Below are positions 17,452-26,982 of a DNA stretch of 64,000 nucleotides, piece by piece (within the stretch, counting starts at the first letter, position 1; every line of letters begins with the position of its first letter). The notes under the pieces were generated by a model, which had not been told where the DNA came from, ran no database searches, and saw only the letters and a program-made list of their open reading frames with translations. The translations under genes and the position numbers were made by a program. The DNA lies in NCBI GenBank assembly GCA_013298125.1, contig JAAFJP010000023.1, forward strand, positions 38,387 through 102,386, read 5' to 3'. The stretch is from Cytophagales bacterium. GTDB taxonomy: Bacteria; Bacteroidota; Bacteroidia; Cytophagales; Spirosomataceae.

Positions 17452-18522
17452 ATGAACGAAAACAGTAAAAATTTCCTCTACCAATATCTCAACAACGCTT
17501 CGCCAACGGGTTTTGAAGCCTCTGGACAACAAATTTGGTTGGATTATCTAAAACCATACATCGACGAAACCATTATTGATACTTACGGAACTGCCGTGGG
17601 CGTTATCAAAGGCAGTAGCGATTATAAAGTGGTTATCGAAGCCCATGCCGACGAAATATCTTGGTTTGTTAATTATATTGATGATAACGGCTACATTTTC
17701 GTCCGTAGAAATGGTGGCTCTGATGCCGTGATTGCCCCTTCGATGCGTTGTAATTTGCATACAAAAAAGGGAGTAGTAAGTGGTGTTTTTGGTTATCCTG
17801 CCATCCACGTTAGAGATACTTCAAAAGACAAAGCCCCAACGGTCAATGATATTTTTATTGATTTGGGAGCTGCCAACAAAAAGGAAGTAGAAGAAATGGG
17901 CGTTCACGTAGGAACGGTTGTAACTTTTGTGGACGGTTTGATGGAACTGAACGATAAATTTTACGTCGGACGTGCCTTAGATAACCGTATGGGCGGTTTT
18001 ATGATTGCAGAGGTGGCAAGAATGTTGAAAGAAAATGGCGTCACGCTACCTTTTACCCTTTATGTTGTCAATGCTGTTCAAGAAGAAATCGGTTTACGTG
18101 GAGCTGAAATGATAGTAAAACGTTTGAAACCAGACCTTGCCATCATTACGGACGTAACGCACGACACCCAGTCGCCGATGTACAATAAAAAAGAACAAGG
18201 TGATTTGAAATGTGGCAATGGTCCAGTGATTTGTTATGGTCCAGCGGTGCAAAATAATGTCCGTGATTTTATCATTGATGTAGCGGCTTCCAAAGAAATT
18301 GCCATTCAAAGACAAGCCGTTTCTCGCTCGACTGGTACTGACACAGACTCATTCGCTTATGCAACAGAAGGCGTAGCTTCGGCATTGATTTCTTTGCCTC
18401 TGAAATATATGCACACAACCGTCGAGACAGTCCACAAAGAGGATGTTCAGAAAGTTATCGACTTGATTTACAGTACGTTACTGGCTTTGAAGGGCGATGA
18501 AGATTGGCGGTATATTAAGTAG
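17452..18522 (+). CDS. M42 family metallopeptidase (aminopeptidase / endoglucanase M-like)
   Basis: 356 residues. M42 enzymes are cytoplasmic dinuclear metal aminopeptidases that assemble into large tetrahedral shells. Family marks are AHADEI (His65 and Asp67 as the first metal site), the bridging Asp in GRALDNRMGG, the catalytic Glu pair in VQEEIGLRGA, TDVTHD, and the late MHTTVE metal-binding His. It has no signal peptide. It is divergent from porQ and followed by a convergent unknown gene. Exact substrate cannot be told from sequence. Confidence 0.93.
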   Translation: MNENSKNFLYQYLNNASPTGFEASGQQIWLDYLKPYIDETIIDTYGTAVGVIKGSSDYKVVIEAHADEISWFVNYIDDNGYIFVRRNGGSDAVIAPSMRCNLHTKKGVVSGVFGYPAIHVRDTSKDKAPTVNDIFIDLGAANKKEVEEMGVHVGTVVTFVDGLMELNDKFYVGRALDNRMGGFMIAEVARMLKENGVTLPFTLYVVNAVQEEIGLRGAEMIVKRLKPDLAIITDVTHDTQSPMYNKKEQGDLKCGNGPVICYGPAVQNNVRDFIIDVAASKEIAIQRQAVSRSTGTDTDSFAYATEGVASALISLPLKYMHTTVETVHKEDVQKVIDLIYSTLLALKGDEDWRYIK

Positions 18523-18610
18523 AAAATCAAGTAGGAAGAGGTTGTGTAAAAGTCTAAGGTTAAATGTTGAAAGTATTTTACACAACCGCTTCTTACTAAT
18601 TTGGAAAAAT

Positions 18611-19738
18611 TTACTTACTAATCTTACCCAGTTTAAACCCCTGCCGATAAGTCAAAAACAAACTTTCAGAATGCTCAAAAGCCTTATTATTCAAATCAAA
18701 ATAAGGCTCAAATCTAAATGTTAGGAATAAGTTATCAATTAATCTCCAATCTTTCATTACTCTGATTATCAATAAATTACGCTCTTTTTCTACTACGTTT
18801 CCATATCTAAACGTTCGCCCAACTGATTGATACAAATCTCCTCCAGCATCCGATAAATACCCTGATGATTTCCAATAGCTGAGCATCAAATTCAAGATTT
18901 TTGTTTCGGCAGTAAGATTCAAATAGATTCCTGAACCTTTTTTGAAATATTGACTATAATTTGAATTTTGTTGAAAACCTACAAAGTAATTTTGCGTTCT
19001 AATTTTCTGTAAAAAACCGCTACATTTCCATTCTGCTTCTACTCCGATTGCTGTGTTGATATTCGTAATTACTTGGGCAGTGTCATTAGTAATTTGTCCT
19101 CCACGATGTTGAAAAGTCATTTGAATAGGAACTGACAAATAAAAATCGGGTTTAATAATCACTTTTTTATTCCAAGAAAATCCTGCTAAAATTTCTTCTT
19201 TTTTATCATCACCTCTATAAATCATCCGTTGCCAATCTATCCACGCATCAAAAAAAGTTTCTTGTTTTCTGCGATTATATTGAAGACCATTTTCCTGCCG
19301 ATTCAATATCACTCGCTCAGGATTCATCATGGGTTCAATTAGACGGTGGTTCAGATTTCCCTCCAAATTTCCAAATAAAAACTGAGAAGAATCTTTTTGT
19401 ATTTTTATCGTAAAAATAGGCTGAATGCTTGTAAAGGCATTATTTCCAAAATCTTTCCAAGCATATACCCCTGCCTCTATACGTACATAAGGGGCAAGTT
19501 GATACATGAACTTTGGAGAGAATTGATTGCCAAAAAGCGTATAACCATCCGCAATTTTCAAGAAATATTCATTATTTTTCAAGAAGGAAAAACTCTCGAA
19601 TTGAAAGGAAAATTGTTTTGATTTGGAAGAATCAAGGTGCTGGAATGTCTCCAACGATGTGTTATTGACTTGTGCTTTGGTTTGAAAAAAACTCAATATG
19701 AAGCACAAAAAAGCTATTTGTAAATTTCGTTTTAACAT
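18611..19738 (-). CDS. Predicted outer-membrane or secreted protein, family not recognised
   Basis: 375 residues from the ATG at 19738. I prefer this start to the one 15 codons upstream, because MLKRNLQIAFLCFILSFFQTKAQ then forms a clean signal peptide. The mature part has alternating aromatic and polar strands, many Phe/Tyr/Gln residues, and ends RQGFKLGKISK. This fits a beta-barrel of about 14-16 strands or a related surface fold. No enzymatic motif is visible. It is divergent from recA with only 79 bases between them. Confidence 0.65.
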   Translation of the reverse strand: MLKRNLQIAFLCFILSFFQTKAQVNNTSLETFQHLDSSKSKQFSFQFESFSFLKNNEYFLKIADGYTLFGNQFSPKFMYQLAPYVRIEAGVYAWKDFGNNAFTSIQPIFTIKIQKDSSQFLFGNLEGNLNHRLIEPMMNPERVILNRQENGLQYNRRKQETFFDAWIDWQRMIYRGDDKKEEILAGFSWNKKVIIKPDFYLSVPIQMTFQHRGGQITNDTAQVITNINTAIGVEAEWKCSGFLQKIRTQNYFVGFQQNSNYSQYFKKGSGIYLNLTAETKILNLMLSYWKSSGYLSDAGGDLYQSVGRTFRYGNVVEKERNLLIIRVMKDWRLIDNLFLTFRFEPYFDLNNKAFEHSESLFLTYRQGFKLGKISK

Positions 19739-19817
19739 TTCACGGCAAAATACTTTTATTTGATGAATTCTTACTAATTTCACCCTCAGAATTTATTAAA
19801 AAACATTAAAAATAATT

Positions 19818-20894
19818 ATGGCAAAGCAACAAGCAGAGGCAGCTAACCCTGTCAATGAAAAATTAAAAGCATTACAAACAACGCTTGAAAAATTAGATAA
19901 AGCCTACGGTAAAGGCACGGTTATGCGTCTATCGGATGCAAAAGTAATGGACGTTCCTGTGATTTCGACGGGTTCTCTCGGACTTGATTTGGCATTGGGT
20001 GTGGGGGGAGTTCCTCGTGGACGTGTGGTTGAGATTTATGGACCTGAATCTTCTGGTAAAACGACCTTGACGATGCACTGTATCGCCGAGGCTCAAAAGG
20101 CTGGCGGATTAGCCGCATTTATTGATGCTGAACACGCTTTTGATAAAGGTTATGCAGAAAAATTGGGTATTGACACAAGTCAACTCCTTATCTCTCAGCC
20201 AGATAACGGTGAGCAAGCTCTGGAAATTGCTGAACAATTAATCTCTTCGGGTGCAATTGATATTATCGTAATTGACTCAGTTGCGGCACTTGTTCCAAAG
20301 GCGGAATTAGAAGGTGATATGGGAGATTCTAAAATGGGTTTACAGGCTCGTTTGATGTCTCAGGCTCTTCGTAAATTGACAGGGGTTATCAACAGAACGG
20401 GTTGTTGCTGTATTTTTATTAACCAATTACGTGATAAAATCGGTGTGATGTTTGGTTCGCCAGAGACGACTACGGGTGGTAATGCCTTGAAATTCTACGC
20501 TTCGGTGCGTTTGGATATTCGTCGTATTGGTCAAATCAAAGATGCTGATAACGTAATCGGAAACCGTACACGTGTGAAGGTAGTGAAAAACAAAGTTGCT
20601 CCTCCATTTAGAGTAGTTGAGTTTGACATCATGTACGGTGAAGGTATCTCAAAAGCGGGTGAAGTTTTAGACTTAGCCGTGGACATGGAAATCGTGAAAA
20701 AATCAGGCTCATGGTTTAGCTTCGGAACGGAACGCCTTGGACAAGGACGTGATGCCGTAAAAGATATGTTGAAAGACAATCACGAATTATTAGAGATTTT
20801 GGAAGAGCGTATTAAAGAAAAAATCAAAGGTGATGAAAATGCACTTTTAGATACGTCTGAGCCAAATATCGAAGATGACGGTTCGCCAGAATAG
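19818..20894 (+). CDS. recA: Recombinase RecA
   Basis: 358 residues. It forms filaments on single-stranded DNA for strand exchange and triggers SOS-type cleavage. Walker [10 protein letters not shown] is at 75-83, Walker B is [11 protein letters not shown], loop L1 follows in [17 protein letters not shown], and loop L2 is in [17 protein letters not shown]. It has the usual acidic C-terminus ([11 protein letters not shown]). The gene is monocistronic: a terminator starts ten bases after the stop. I find no obvious SOS box in the short upstream region. Confidence 0.98.
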   Translation: MAKQQAEAANPVNEKLKALQTTLEKLDKAYGKGTVMRLSDAKVMDVPVISTGSLGLDLALGVGGVPRGRVVEIYGPESSGKTTLTMHCIAEAQKAGGLAAFIDAEHAFDKGYAEKLGIDTSQLLISQPDNGEQALEIAEQLISSGAIDIIVIDSVAALVPKAELEGDMGDSKMGLQARLMSQALRKLTGVINRTGCCCIFINQLRDKIGVMFGSPETTTGGNALKFYASVRLDIRRIGQIKDADNVIGNRTRVKVVKNKVAPPFRVVEFDIMYGEGISKAGEVLDLAVDMEIVKKSGSWFSFGTERLGQGRDAVKDMLKDNHELLEILEERIKEKIKGDENALLDTSEPNIEDDGSPE

Positions 20895-20904
20895 GATTTT
20901 GAGT

Positions 20905-20944
20905 AAAAAAAGGGATTCACTGTAATAGTAAATCCCTTTTTTAA
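20905..20944. terminator. Bidirectional terminator between recA and a small convergent ORF
   Basis: AAAAAAAGGGATT pairs with AATCCCTTTTTT across a 13-base loop. It has an A-run on one side and a T-run on the other, so it works on both strands. On the minus strand it lies just after the stop of the 40-codon ORF at 20965-21087. Confidence 0.85.
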
Positions 20945-20964
20945 AATCTCAGAAATTTATTAAG

Positions 20965-21087
20965 TTACCAACGGCTGGTAGTTGGAGGTAAACTTATACT
21001 TGTTTTCCCACTGATTAGTGTAGTGTGAAAATTAGAAATCATTGATTTTTTTACTGATAATTTCTCTGAATTAGTTGAAGCTTTCAT
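20965..21087 (-). CDS. Candidate RiPP (class I lanthipeptide-like) precursor peptide, 40 residues
   Basis: The ATG at 21087 opens a 40-codon frame. The leader-like half carries EKLSVKKSMISNF, close to the KLxLxKxxIxxL pattern that I recall from precursor peptides of Bacteroidota class I lanthipeptides such as pinensin-type leaders. The C-terminal half is rich in Ser/Thr (HTTLISGKTSISLPPTTSRW) and has no Cys, Asp or Glu. The stop is 21 bases from a two-way terminator shared with recA, which supports it being transcribed. No lanthionine synthetase, cyclodehydratase or transporter gene is nearby. An orphan LytS-type kinase is divergent to it. It could also be a non-modified small peptide. Confidence 0.45.
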   Translation of the reverse strand: MKASTNSEKLSVKKSMISNFHTTLISGKTSISLPPTTSRW

Positions 21088-21304
21088 GTTCTGTTATGGG
21101 GTTTTAATTAAATTTATGTTACAAAATTGTAAATAACTTGAACTGTCAAAAATGAAATTTTCTTAGCGTATTTATTAACAATTCAGTCAATCAGTAAATA
21201 CCTTTCAATAATCATTCCTAAATCTATTTTTTAATCAAAAATATTGGTTCTTCTGCTTTTCATCCCATAGAAATCATAGTAGAACCAAAATATTTAAAAC
21301 CTCA
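21088..21304. other. Divergent spacer between small ORF and histidine kinase
   Basis: AT-rich with no further ORF. A hairpin at 21241-21295 (ATATTGGTTCTTCT and its near complement AGTAGAACCAAAATAT) ends about ten bases before the kinase ATG and could be an operator or affect translation. A minus-strand TATTTTTG (21243-21236) is a weak -7 candidate for the small ORF. Confidence 0.4.
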
Positions 21305-22384
21305 ATGATAAATCAATTAAACTCTAATAAAGCATTTAGAATTCACGCATTAGTTTGGATCACATATACATTTTATTTTGCTTTTTTATTAATACTATTT
21401 TACCATATTCCAGTTACAGAAGGGTTTGTATATCGAGTTATTTTGTATAGATTTGGAGAAATTACATTATTTTATGCAAATGTAAATTTGGTTTTTAGCA
21501 GGTTTACTACTTTTAAAAAAGCATTACCTCTACTAATAATATTCTTGGTTTGTTTAGGATGCTTTTTATTATATTTTTACTCACTTGAATATTATATTTT
21601 TCCTTATTTAAGTATATCAGCAACTAAATCAGCCCCAATTTTTGACCAATTTATTTCGATTAGTGTTCAACAAGCCAGCAATTTTACTTTCTACGCCCTC
21701 GGTTATAGCTTCGCACAAAGGGTTATTCAACAACAAATAGAAATAGGAAAAGAAAAAGACCGAAATGCTTTACTTGTACAAGAAAAAGCTCAGTCTGACT
21801 TTCAGTTTCTGCGTTCACAGGTAAATCCTCATTTTATGTTTAATACTCTGAACATGATTTATAATGAGGTTCGAAAAGTAAATGCACAGACGGGTGATAT
21901 TGTGATTCAGTTTGCAGGTATGATGCGGTATGCTACCAGTAAAGCAATGCAACAAGATGAGGTAGGCTTACAAGGAGAGTTTCAATTTGTAGAGGATTTT
22001 CTTGCTATCCAGAAAAGGCGGTTTAAAGATAATTTACAGATTGATTTCAAAATAGAAGGAGATGTACGTTCGCAAAGAATTGTCCCAATGGTACTTTTTA
22101 CTTTTGTTGAAAATGCCGTAAAACATGGATATTGCGAAGACCCTGATTTTCCTTTATTTATCAGAGGAAATCTATTTAGTGATAGTTTTACGTTCTTGGT
22201 ACATAATCGTAAAAACCCTGAACCCAATGGATTTGACACAGGAGAAACAGGAATTAGTCTAATCAATATCAGGAAGCGATTAGATGCTGTTTATAAAAAT
22301 GGGGGCTATTCATTAGATATTGAAGATTTAGAAGAAGAGTTTATTGTGAATTTTAAGATAAATTTCAAAGAGGTAAAAAAATAA
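21305..22384 (+). CDS. LytS/YehU-type sensor histidine kinase (orphan)
   Basis: 359 residues. The N-terminal 140 residues hold about four membrane spans (for example LLILFYHIPV and LPLLIIFLVCLGCFLLYFY). A short coiled stretch follows, then the His_kinase domain of the LytS class with phosphoacceptor motif LRSQVNPHFMFNTLN and an ATPase part VPMVLFTFVENAVKHGY ... GISLINIRKRLDAVY. Such kinases normally pair with a LytTR response regulator in the next gene, but here the next gene is a DUF3667 protein and no regulator is in sight. The signal is unknown. Confidence 0.9.
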   Translation: MINQLNSNKAFRIHALVWITYTFYFAFLLILFYHIPVTEGFVYRVILYRFGEITLFYANVNLVFSRFTTFKKALPLLIIFLVCLGCFLLYFYSLEYYIFPYLSISATKSAPIFDQFISISVQQASNFTFYALGYSFAQRVIQQQIEIGKEKDRNALLVQEKAQSDFQFLRSQVNPHFMFNTLNMIYNEVRKVNAQTGDIVIQFAGMMRYATSKAMQQDEVGLQGEFQFVEDFLAIQKRRFKDNLQIDFKIEGDVRSQRIVPMVLFTFVENAVKHGYCEDPDFPLFIRGNLFSDSFTFLVHNRKNPEPNGFDTGETGISLINIRKRLDAVYKNGGYSLDIEDLEEEFIVNFKINFKEVKK

Positions 22385-22516
22385 AATAGTAGAAGGAGAA
22401 ATCAACAGGTTTTCTCCTTTTTTGTTAGTATTTTTCAAAATAAAATATTCTTGACACAATCGTCAGTTTATTTACTCTAAATCCGAAATCAAAAATCTCA
22501 AATCTGAAATCAAAAA

Positions 22517-24115
22517 ATGTCCGTACACAAAAAGCGTCGTAAAGTTGAAATTTGCCATAATTGCCACACTATTCTCAGTTTGGAAAATAATTTTTGTCCT
22601 CACTGCGGACAAGAAAACCACGATTTAAAAGTACCCCTTGGGCATTTAGCGTTTGAGGTTTTTGAAGGCTTTACACACTTTGATACGAAGTTTTACAATA
22701 CCATGAGGGCGATATTCCTTTCACCAGGCAAAATTACCAAAGATTTCTTGGAAGGTCGTCGTGGGCGTTATGTCCCGCCTGTGAGGCTTTATTTTTTGAT
22801 TTCGTTTGTATTTTTCTTGGGTTTGGATAGTGCGATGGATTTAGCTTTAAAAAATGGGAGTGAGTTTTTAAGTAATCTTATTTCTTCTGGATTGGTTAAG
22901 GTAGATCCAAGCGATAAAACTGTTAGACCGAAGGAGGAGTTAAAAAAAACCTTAGAGAAAGCTAAACAAGAATTGGTTAGCATTCAAAAATCTGGCGATA
23001 CAACTGGTATGTTTAATGCAAAAGAAGCTATTAATCAAGCTAATGCAGGTTTGAAATTATACGAAAAACTTGAAAAAAAAGCTGTCGAATCAAGCATTTT
23101 TGTAAATAAAAATTCTGTTTCAATAGGTGAGATTTTAGACGAGATGAATGTTCAGGAAAACGACACATTGAGAACATTAATTGGAAATTTATCCGAAGAA
23201 AAACAGCGTTTAAGACTCATAGACATACAAAAAAAAATCATTGCAGATACCATCAACACAGAAGAAATTAGTGAAATTTCACCTGAAATGAGAACTTATT
23301 TTACTGAAACTATTGGAAAAAAACGACAATTACAATATTCTTTAAATCTCTATGCACTAAAAAATAATGCTTCCATCAAAATTAATTATGATGCAGATAC
23401 CATCATCACTGTTAAAGGGAGTGATGGGAGCATTGAAAATAAAGCTTTTTTAAACAAAGTTCTATCAATGAATGATGCAGAATTAGATAGTTTGAATGAT
23501 AGAAACAAAAATGTAATTATTGGTATAGATTTTTTAGAAAGAGGATTTTTAAAAAATTTAACCTACTACCAATTAGCGTTTAGAGAAGATGGACAAAAGG
23601 CATCCGCAGAATTGGCTCAATTAGTTATTGGAGTTTTTTCCTTGATGATGTTTATTTTGATGCCTATTGTCGCATTTCTTCTGAAAATCATTTATAGTAA
23701 ACGAACCCATAGCATTTTCTCATATCCATTTCGTTTATTACGCTATCTTTGGGATTGGATTTTATATCTGATTCGTTTCAGAAAAGTTAGAAAATATCGA
23801 CATGTGCCTCATGTATTTTGGGGACACACAAGATACTATTATGAACATCTGATTTTTTCAATTCACATTCACGCTGTATTCTTCTTGATGCTTATGATTT
23901 TTGTGGGTGGAGGAATTTTACTTGGTTTTGGCGGAAAAGCCGCTTTGATAACGGTGATAGGCTTTTTTGTCTATTTTATTGTTTCGTTAAAAACAGTATA
24001 TCGTCAAGGTATTTTGAAAACATTATTCAAGTCCGTAATCTTATTTTTTATGTACGTTACCACTTTTATATTGATTTTGACATTCACTGGCATTTTTAAA
24101 TTTGCTTTATCGTAA
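22517..24115 (+). CDS. DUF3667 membrane protein with zinc ribbon
   Basis: 532 residues. An N-terminal zinc ribbon (CHNCH ... CPHCG at about residues 12-35) is followed by the DUF3667 core (GHLAFEVFEGFTHFDTKF, SPGKITKDFLEGRRGRYVPPVRLYFLIS). A long hydrophilic, Lys/Glu-rich central part (about 110-350) separates the first membrane span from at least four C-terminal spans. The family is widespread in Bacteroidota without known function. A two-way terminator follows at once. A half-palindrome of AAATCTGAAATC-like words lies just before the ATG (22478-22515). Confidence 0.85.
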   Translation: MSVHKKRRKVEICHNCHTILSLENNFCPHCGQENHDLKVPLGHLAFEVFEGFTHFDTKFYNTMRAIFLSPGKITKDFLEGRRGRYVPPVRLYFLISFVFFLGLDSAMDLALKNGSEFLSNLISSGLVKVDPSDKTVRPKEELKKTLEKAKQELVSIQKSGDTTGMFNAKEAINQANAGLKLYEKLEKKAVESSIFVNKNSVSIGEILDEMNVQENDTLRTLIGNLSEEKQRLRLIDIQKKIIADTINTEEISEISPEMRTYFTETIGKKRQLQYSLNLYALKNNASIKINYDADTIITVKGSDGSIENKAFLNKVLSMNDAELDSLNDRNKNVIIGIDFLERGFLKNLTYYQLAFREDGQKASAELAQLVIGVFSLMMFILMPIVAFLLKIIYSKRTHSIFSYPFRLLRYLWDWILYLIRFRKVRKYRHVPHVFWGHTRYYYEHLIFSIHIHAVFFLMLMIFVGGGILLGFGGKAALITVIGFFVYFIVSLKTVYRQGILKTLFKSVILFFMYVTTFILILTFTGIFKFALS

Positions 24116-24117
24116 TC

Positions 24118-24158
24118 AAAAAGGGCTTAGAAATTTGTGATTCCTAAGCCCTTTTTGA
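24118..24158. terminator. Bidirectional terminator
   Basis: AAGGGCTTAG and its complement CTAAGCCCTT are flanked by A and T runs. The hairpin lies between the convergent DUF3667 gene and the small membrane-anchored protein gene. Confidence 0.85.
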
Positions 24159-24174
24159 TAAAAACATAATTGTT

Positions 24175-24594
24175 CTATTGTGCCGCTTCGATTTTGGTTA
24201 CAAAATACTCCGTATCTCCCATCCAAAAGAATTTCAGGTAGCGTTGCTCATAATGCAATTTTACACGCTTACCCGAGGTCATAGCATCTTCAATTTCTTT
24301 TGATAGTTTTTCATCCCCACTTACTACGGTAAACGCCCAAAGGTTATTTGCCATATTTCCTACTTGTCCCTGAGCTCCCACATTCAATTCGCCTTCGTGG
24401 GTTTTAATAACATAGCCTTTCTTAGACAGTTTTGAGACAACCCCTGCCCTATCTCCCTCAGAATAAGCCAGTTGGGTTGATAAAAACGTAAGAAGAGCCC
24501 CTATTAATACAATAATGAGTATTCCGATTAATAATCGTCTGAAAAAACGCATAGTTGATTGTTTTGCTGAATTTACTTGGTCGTTAAATGCCAT
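24175..24594 (-). CDS. Small membrane-anchored protein, function unknown
   Basis: 139 residues from the ATG at 24594, chosen because the longer frame would run into accC. A basic N-terminus is followed by one membrane span (LLIGILIIVLIGALLTFL). The soluble domain has YSEGDRAGVVSKLSKKGYVIKTHEGELN and VKLHYEQRYLKFFWMGDTEYFVTKIE, a compact beta-rich fold seen in many Bacteroidota. I know of no proven function; enzyme names given to relatives are not supported by any motif here. It starts 13 bases after accC and is probably in its operon. Confidence 0.7.
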   Translation of the reverse strand: MAFNDQVNSAKQSTMRFFRRLLIGILIIVLIGALLTFLSTQLAYSEGDRAGVVSKLSKKGYVIKTHEGELNVGAQGQVGNMANNLWAFTVVSGDEKLSKEIEDAMTSGKRVKLHYEQRYLKFFWMGDTEYFVTKIEAAQ

Positions 24595-24607
24595 TATTTT
24601 TTTATTT

Positions 24608-26116
24608 TTATCTATAATTAAGCCTATTAGCCTTCCAAGAACTCTCTTGCAAAGCCACTCCAACCGTTGAAGCTGACGAATTTACTGATTTTTTATGATT
24701 AATTAAATGAGTTGCCAAAACTGCCGCAATCATTTCTTCGTCTGGGTCAAGGGTTTCATCTAATTTATCAGGGGTATAATAAAGCCCGATAAAACGAGTA
24801 TCAAATTTTCCAGAAATAAATGCTTCGTGTTTCATTACAAATTTACAGAACTGCAAAGTAGTTTCGATACCCGTGATTTTGTATTCATCAATCGCCCGAA
24901 TCATCTTTTCGATTGCTTCATTTCTATCTTTTCCGTACGTAATTAATTTCGCAATCATGGGGTCATAGTAAATCGGGATTTCCATGCCTTGTTCAAAACC
25001 ATCATCCACCCGCACACCATTACCTTGCGGACGTACATAAGTCTGTAACGTCCCAACATCAGGCAAGAAATTATTGCGTGGGTCTTCCGCACAAACTCGA
25101 ATTTCCATGGCATGACCATTGATTTTGAGGTCTTCCTGTTTGAAAGAAATCGGTTTTCCTTCGGCAATCCAAATCATTTCTTTCACTAAATCCACACCCG
25201 TAATTTGCTCAGTAACAGGATGTTCCACTTGCAGACGGGTATTCATTTCTAAGAAAAAGAAATCCAAATTTTCATCTACAATAAACTCTACCGTTCCTGC
25301 ACCATAATAATTACAAGACTTTGCTACCATGACTGCACATTGTCCCATCGCCTCACGTATCTCAGGGGTGAGTACAGCAGAAGGGGCTTCTTCAACTACC
25401 TTTTGATGTCTCCTTTGTACAGAACATTCTCTTTCAAAAAGATGTACTACGTTTCCGTGTTTATCGCCAAGTACTTGAATTTCAATGTGTTTAGGGGCAG
25501 TAATGTATTTTTCGATAAAAACAGCACCATTGCCAAAAGAGGTAATTGCCTCAGAAACGGCTCTATCCATTTGCTCATCAAAATCTTCTTCTTTCTCCAC
25601 AACCCGCATCCCTTTTCCACCACCACCAGCGGAGGCTTTTATCAAAACAGGATAACCTATTTCCTTGGATTTTTGCTTGGCTTCGGTTCTGTCTGTCACA
25701 GCATCGGGCGTGCCTGGAACCATTGGAATATTATACTTAGCTACTGTATGCTTTGAGGTCAATTTATCACCCATCAACTCAATACTCTCAGGCGAAGGTC
25801 CAATAAAAATCAGCCCTGCCTCAGCTACTTTCCTCGAAAAATCAGCATTTTCAGACAAAAAACCATAGCCTGGGTGAATAGCATCTACATTCAAATCCTT
25901 ACAAATCTGAATAATTTTATCACCCAAAAGATAGGATTGATTTGAAGGCGGAGGTCCTACGCACACGGCTTCATCCGCAAAACGCACATGAAGGGCGTTT
26001 CTATCAGCTTCCGAGAAAATGGCAACCGTTTTAATACCCATCTCACGAGCAGTACGCATTACTCGTAAGGCAATTTCACCACGATTAGCGATTAGAATTT
26101 TGTTTATTTGGGGCAT
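24608..26116 (-). CDS. accC: Biotin carboxylase subunit of acetyl-CoA (or propionyl-CoA) carboxylase
   Basis: 502 residues. It carboxylates the biotin of a carrier protein using ATP and bicarbonate. Landmarks are KILIANRGEIALRVMRTA, HPGYGFLSENADF, the glycine-rich ATP loop KASAGGGGKGMRVV, the catalytic EMNTRLQVEHPVTE, and the C-terminal VRVDDGFEQGMEIPIYYDPMIAKL. The C-terminus is about 50 residues longer than E. coli AccC. No accB or carboxyltransferase gene is adjacent. Since methylmalonyl-CoA mutase is also encoded, the protein could serve a propionyl-CoA carboxylase; sequence alone does not decide. Confidence 0.92.
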   Translation of the reverse strand: MPQINKILIANRGEIALRVMRTAREMGIKTVAIFSEADRNALHVRFADEAVCVGPPPSNQSYLLGDKIIQICKDLNVDAIHPGYGFLSENADFSRKVAEAGLIFIGPSPESIELMGDKLTSKHTVAKYNIPMVPGTPDAVTDRTEAKQKSKEIGYPVLIKASAGGGGKGMRVVEKEEDFDEQMDRAVSEAITSFGNGAVFIEKYITAPKHIEIQVLGDKHGNVVHLFERECSVQRRHQKVVEEAPSAVLTPEIREAMGQCAVMVAKSCNYYGAGTVEFIVDENLDFFFLEMNTRLQVEHPVTEQITGVDLVKEMIWIAEGKPISFKQEDLKINGHAMEIRVCAEDPRNNFLPDVGTLQTYVRPQGNGVRVDDGFEQGMEIPIYYDPMIAKLITYGKDRNEAIEKMIRAIDEYKITGIETTLQFCKFVMKHEAFISGKFDTRFIGLYYTPDKLDETLDPDEEMIAAVLATHLINHKKSVNSSASTVGVALQESSWKANRLNYR

Positions 26117-26180
26117 TTTATGTTATTTCTCTATCACAGTACTATGAGTAAACTGTTCAAGTATTTTCACATCAAATATA

Positions 26181-26975
26181 TCAAAAAAACTTCATCTCAT
26201 TACGCAAGCCAGAGAATTTTCTAATATCCAAGGCAATCGCTCCAATTTTCAATTCCACTTCTACACGTACGGGGATTTTATTTGCATCGTCAGTTACCCA
26301 CATTTTTACGGACTCTTCATCTTGGAAAAAGTTGTTTTTGGGCAATTGAGGCGTGATTTTGAAGGTGTTGATTTTACCAAATTTCGTTTTTATGGTTTCT
26401 TTTCCTCTATATTTCAAACGCATATTATATACTTCCCCTTCAAAAAAGAAATTCACAGGTACTGTTTCGCCAGCCTTCATTTCTGAGAAATCAATCGTTC
26501 TGAGAAAGTAATAGCCACTCACCACATCTTGCACATTATCAGGCACTTGAAAGACTTTCTTTTCATTATCATCATCAATATCGTATTGTTTAGCGGTATT
26601 TGCTTTATGGTTAAAGACAATTCTTTGCTCATTTTTATAACCGCCCTCTTGCTTTTTTTGATAAAATTGTTGGGGTAAAATCATCGCAGAATCAATGTAG
26701 GAAGTCCAAACATCACGCACCTTCGTGAACCAGTCTGTTACTCCCACGGTACGAGCTACAATATTTACCTTATAGCACTGACGACCATTGGCATTCTGAA
26801 ATTTATTGTCCACATCCACAATCGCCTCAGCCGCACTTACCATCCCGTAATGTACACGATATTCAATATGTTCTCCCGTTGTAAAACTTGTTTGGTCGAT
26901 CACTCTTTCGGTCTGAGTTACCTTAAAACTCATAACGGTTAATAAAAATCCAACGGCAAAAAAGGTCTTTTTCAT
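26181..26975 (-). CDS. DUF3108 domain-containing periplasmic protein
   Basis: 264 residues with signal peptide MKKTFFAVGFLLTVMSFKVTQ. The body fits DUF3108: EHIEYRVHYGMVSAAEAIVDVD near the start, RDVWTSYIDSAMILPQQFYQKKQEGGYKNEQ in the middle, and MWVTDDANKIPVRVEVELKIG near the end. This is a beta-rich fold seen in envelope proteins with LolA/LolB-like topology. The role is unknown. It begins seven bases after the metallopeptidase gene, which suggests co-transcription and perhaps a joint envelope function. Confidence 0.85.
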   Translation of the reverse strand: MKKTFFAVGFLLTVMSFKVTQTERVIDQTSFTTGEHIEYRVHYGMVSAAEAIVDVDNKFQNANGRQCYKVNIVARTVGVTDWFTKVRDVWTSYIDSAMILPQQFYQKKQEGGYKNEQRIVFNHKANTAKQYDIDDDNEKKVFQVPDNVQDVVSGYYFLRTIDFSEMKAGETVPVNFFFEGEVYNMRLKYRGKETIKTKFGKINTFKITPQLPKNNFFQDEESVKMWVTDDANKIPVRVEVELKIGAIALDIRKFSGLRNEMKFF

Positions 26976-26982
26976 GTTTTGG

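Noticed and set aside
25340..25756. 138-residue plus-strand frame opposite accC
   Set aside because: A shadow of the well-conserved biotin carboxylase gene.
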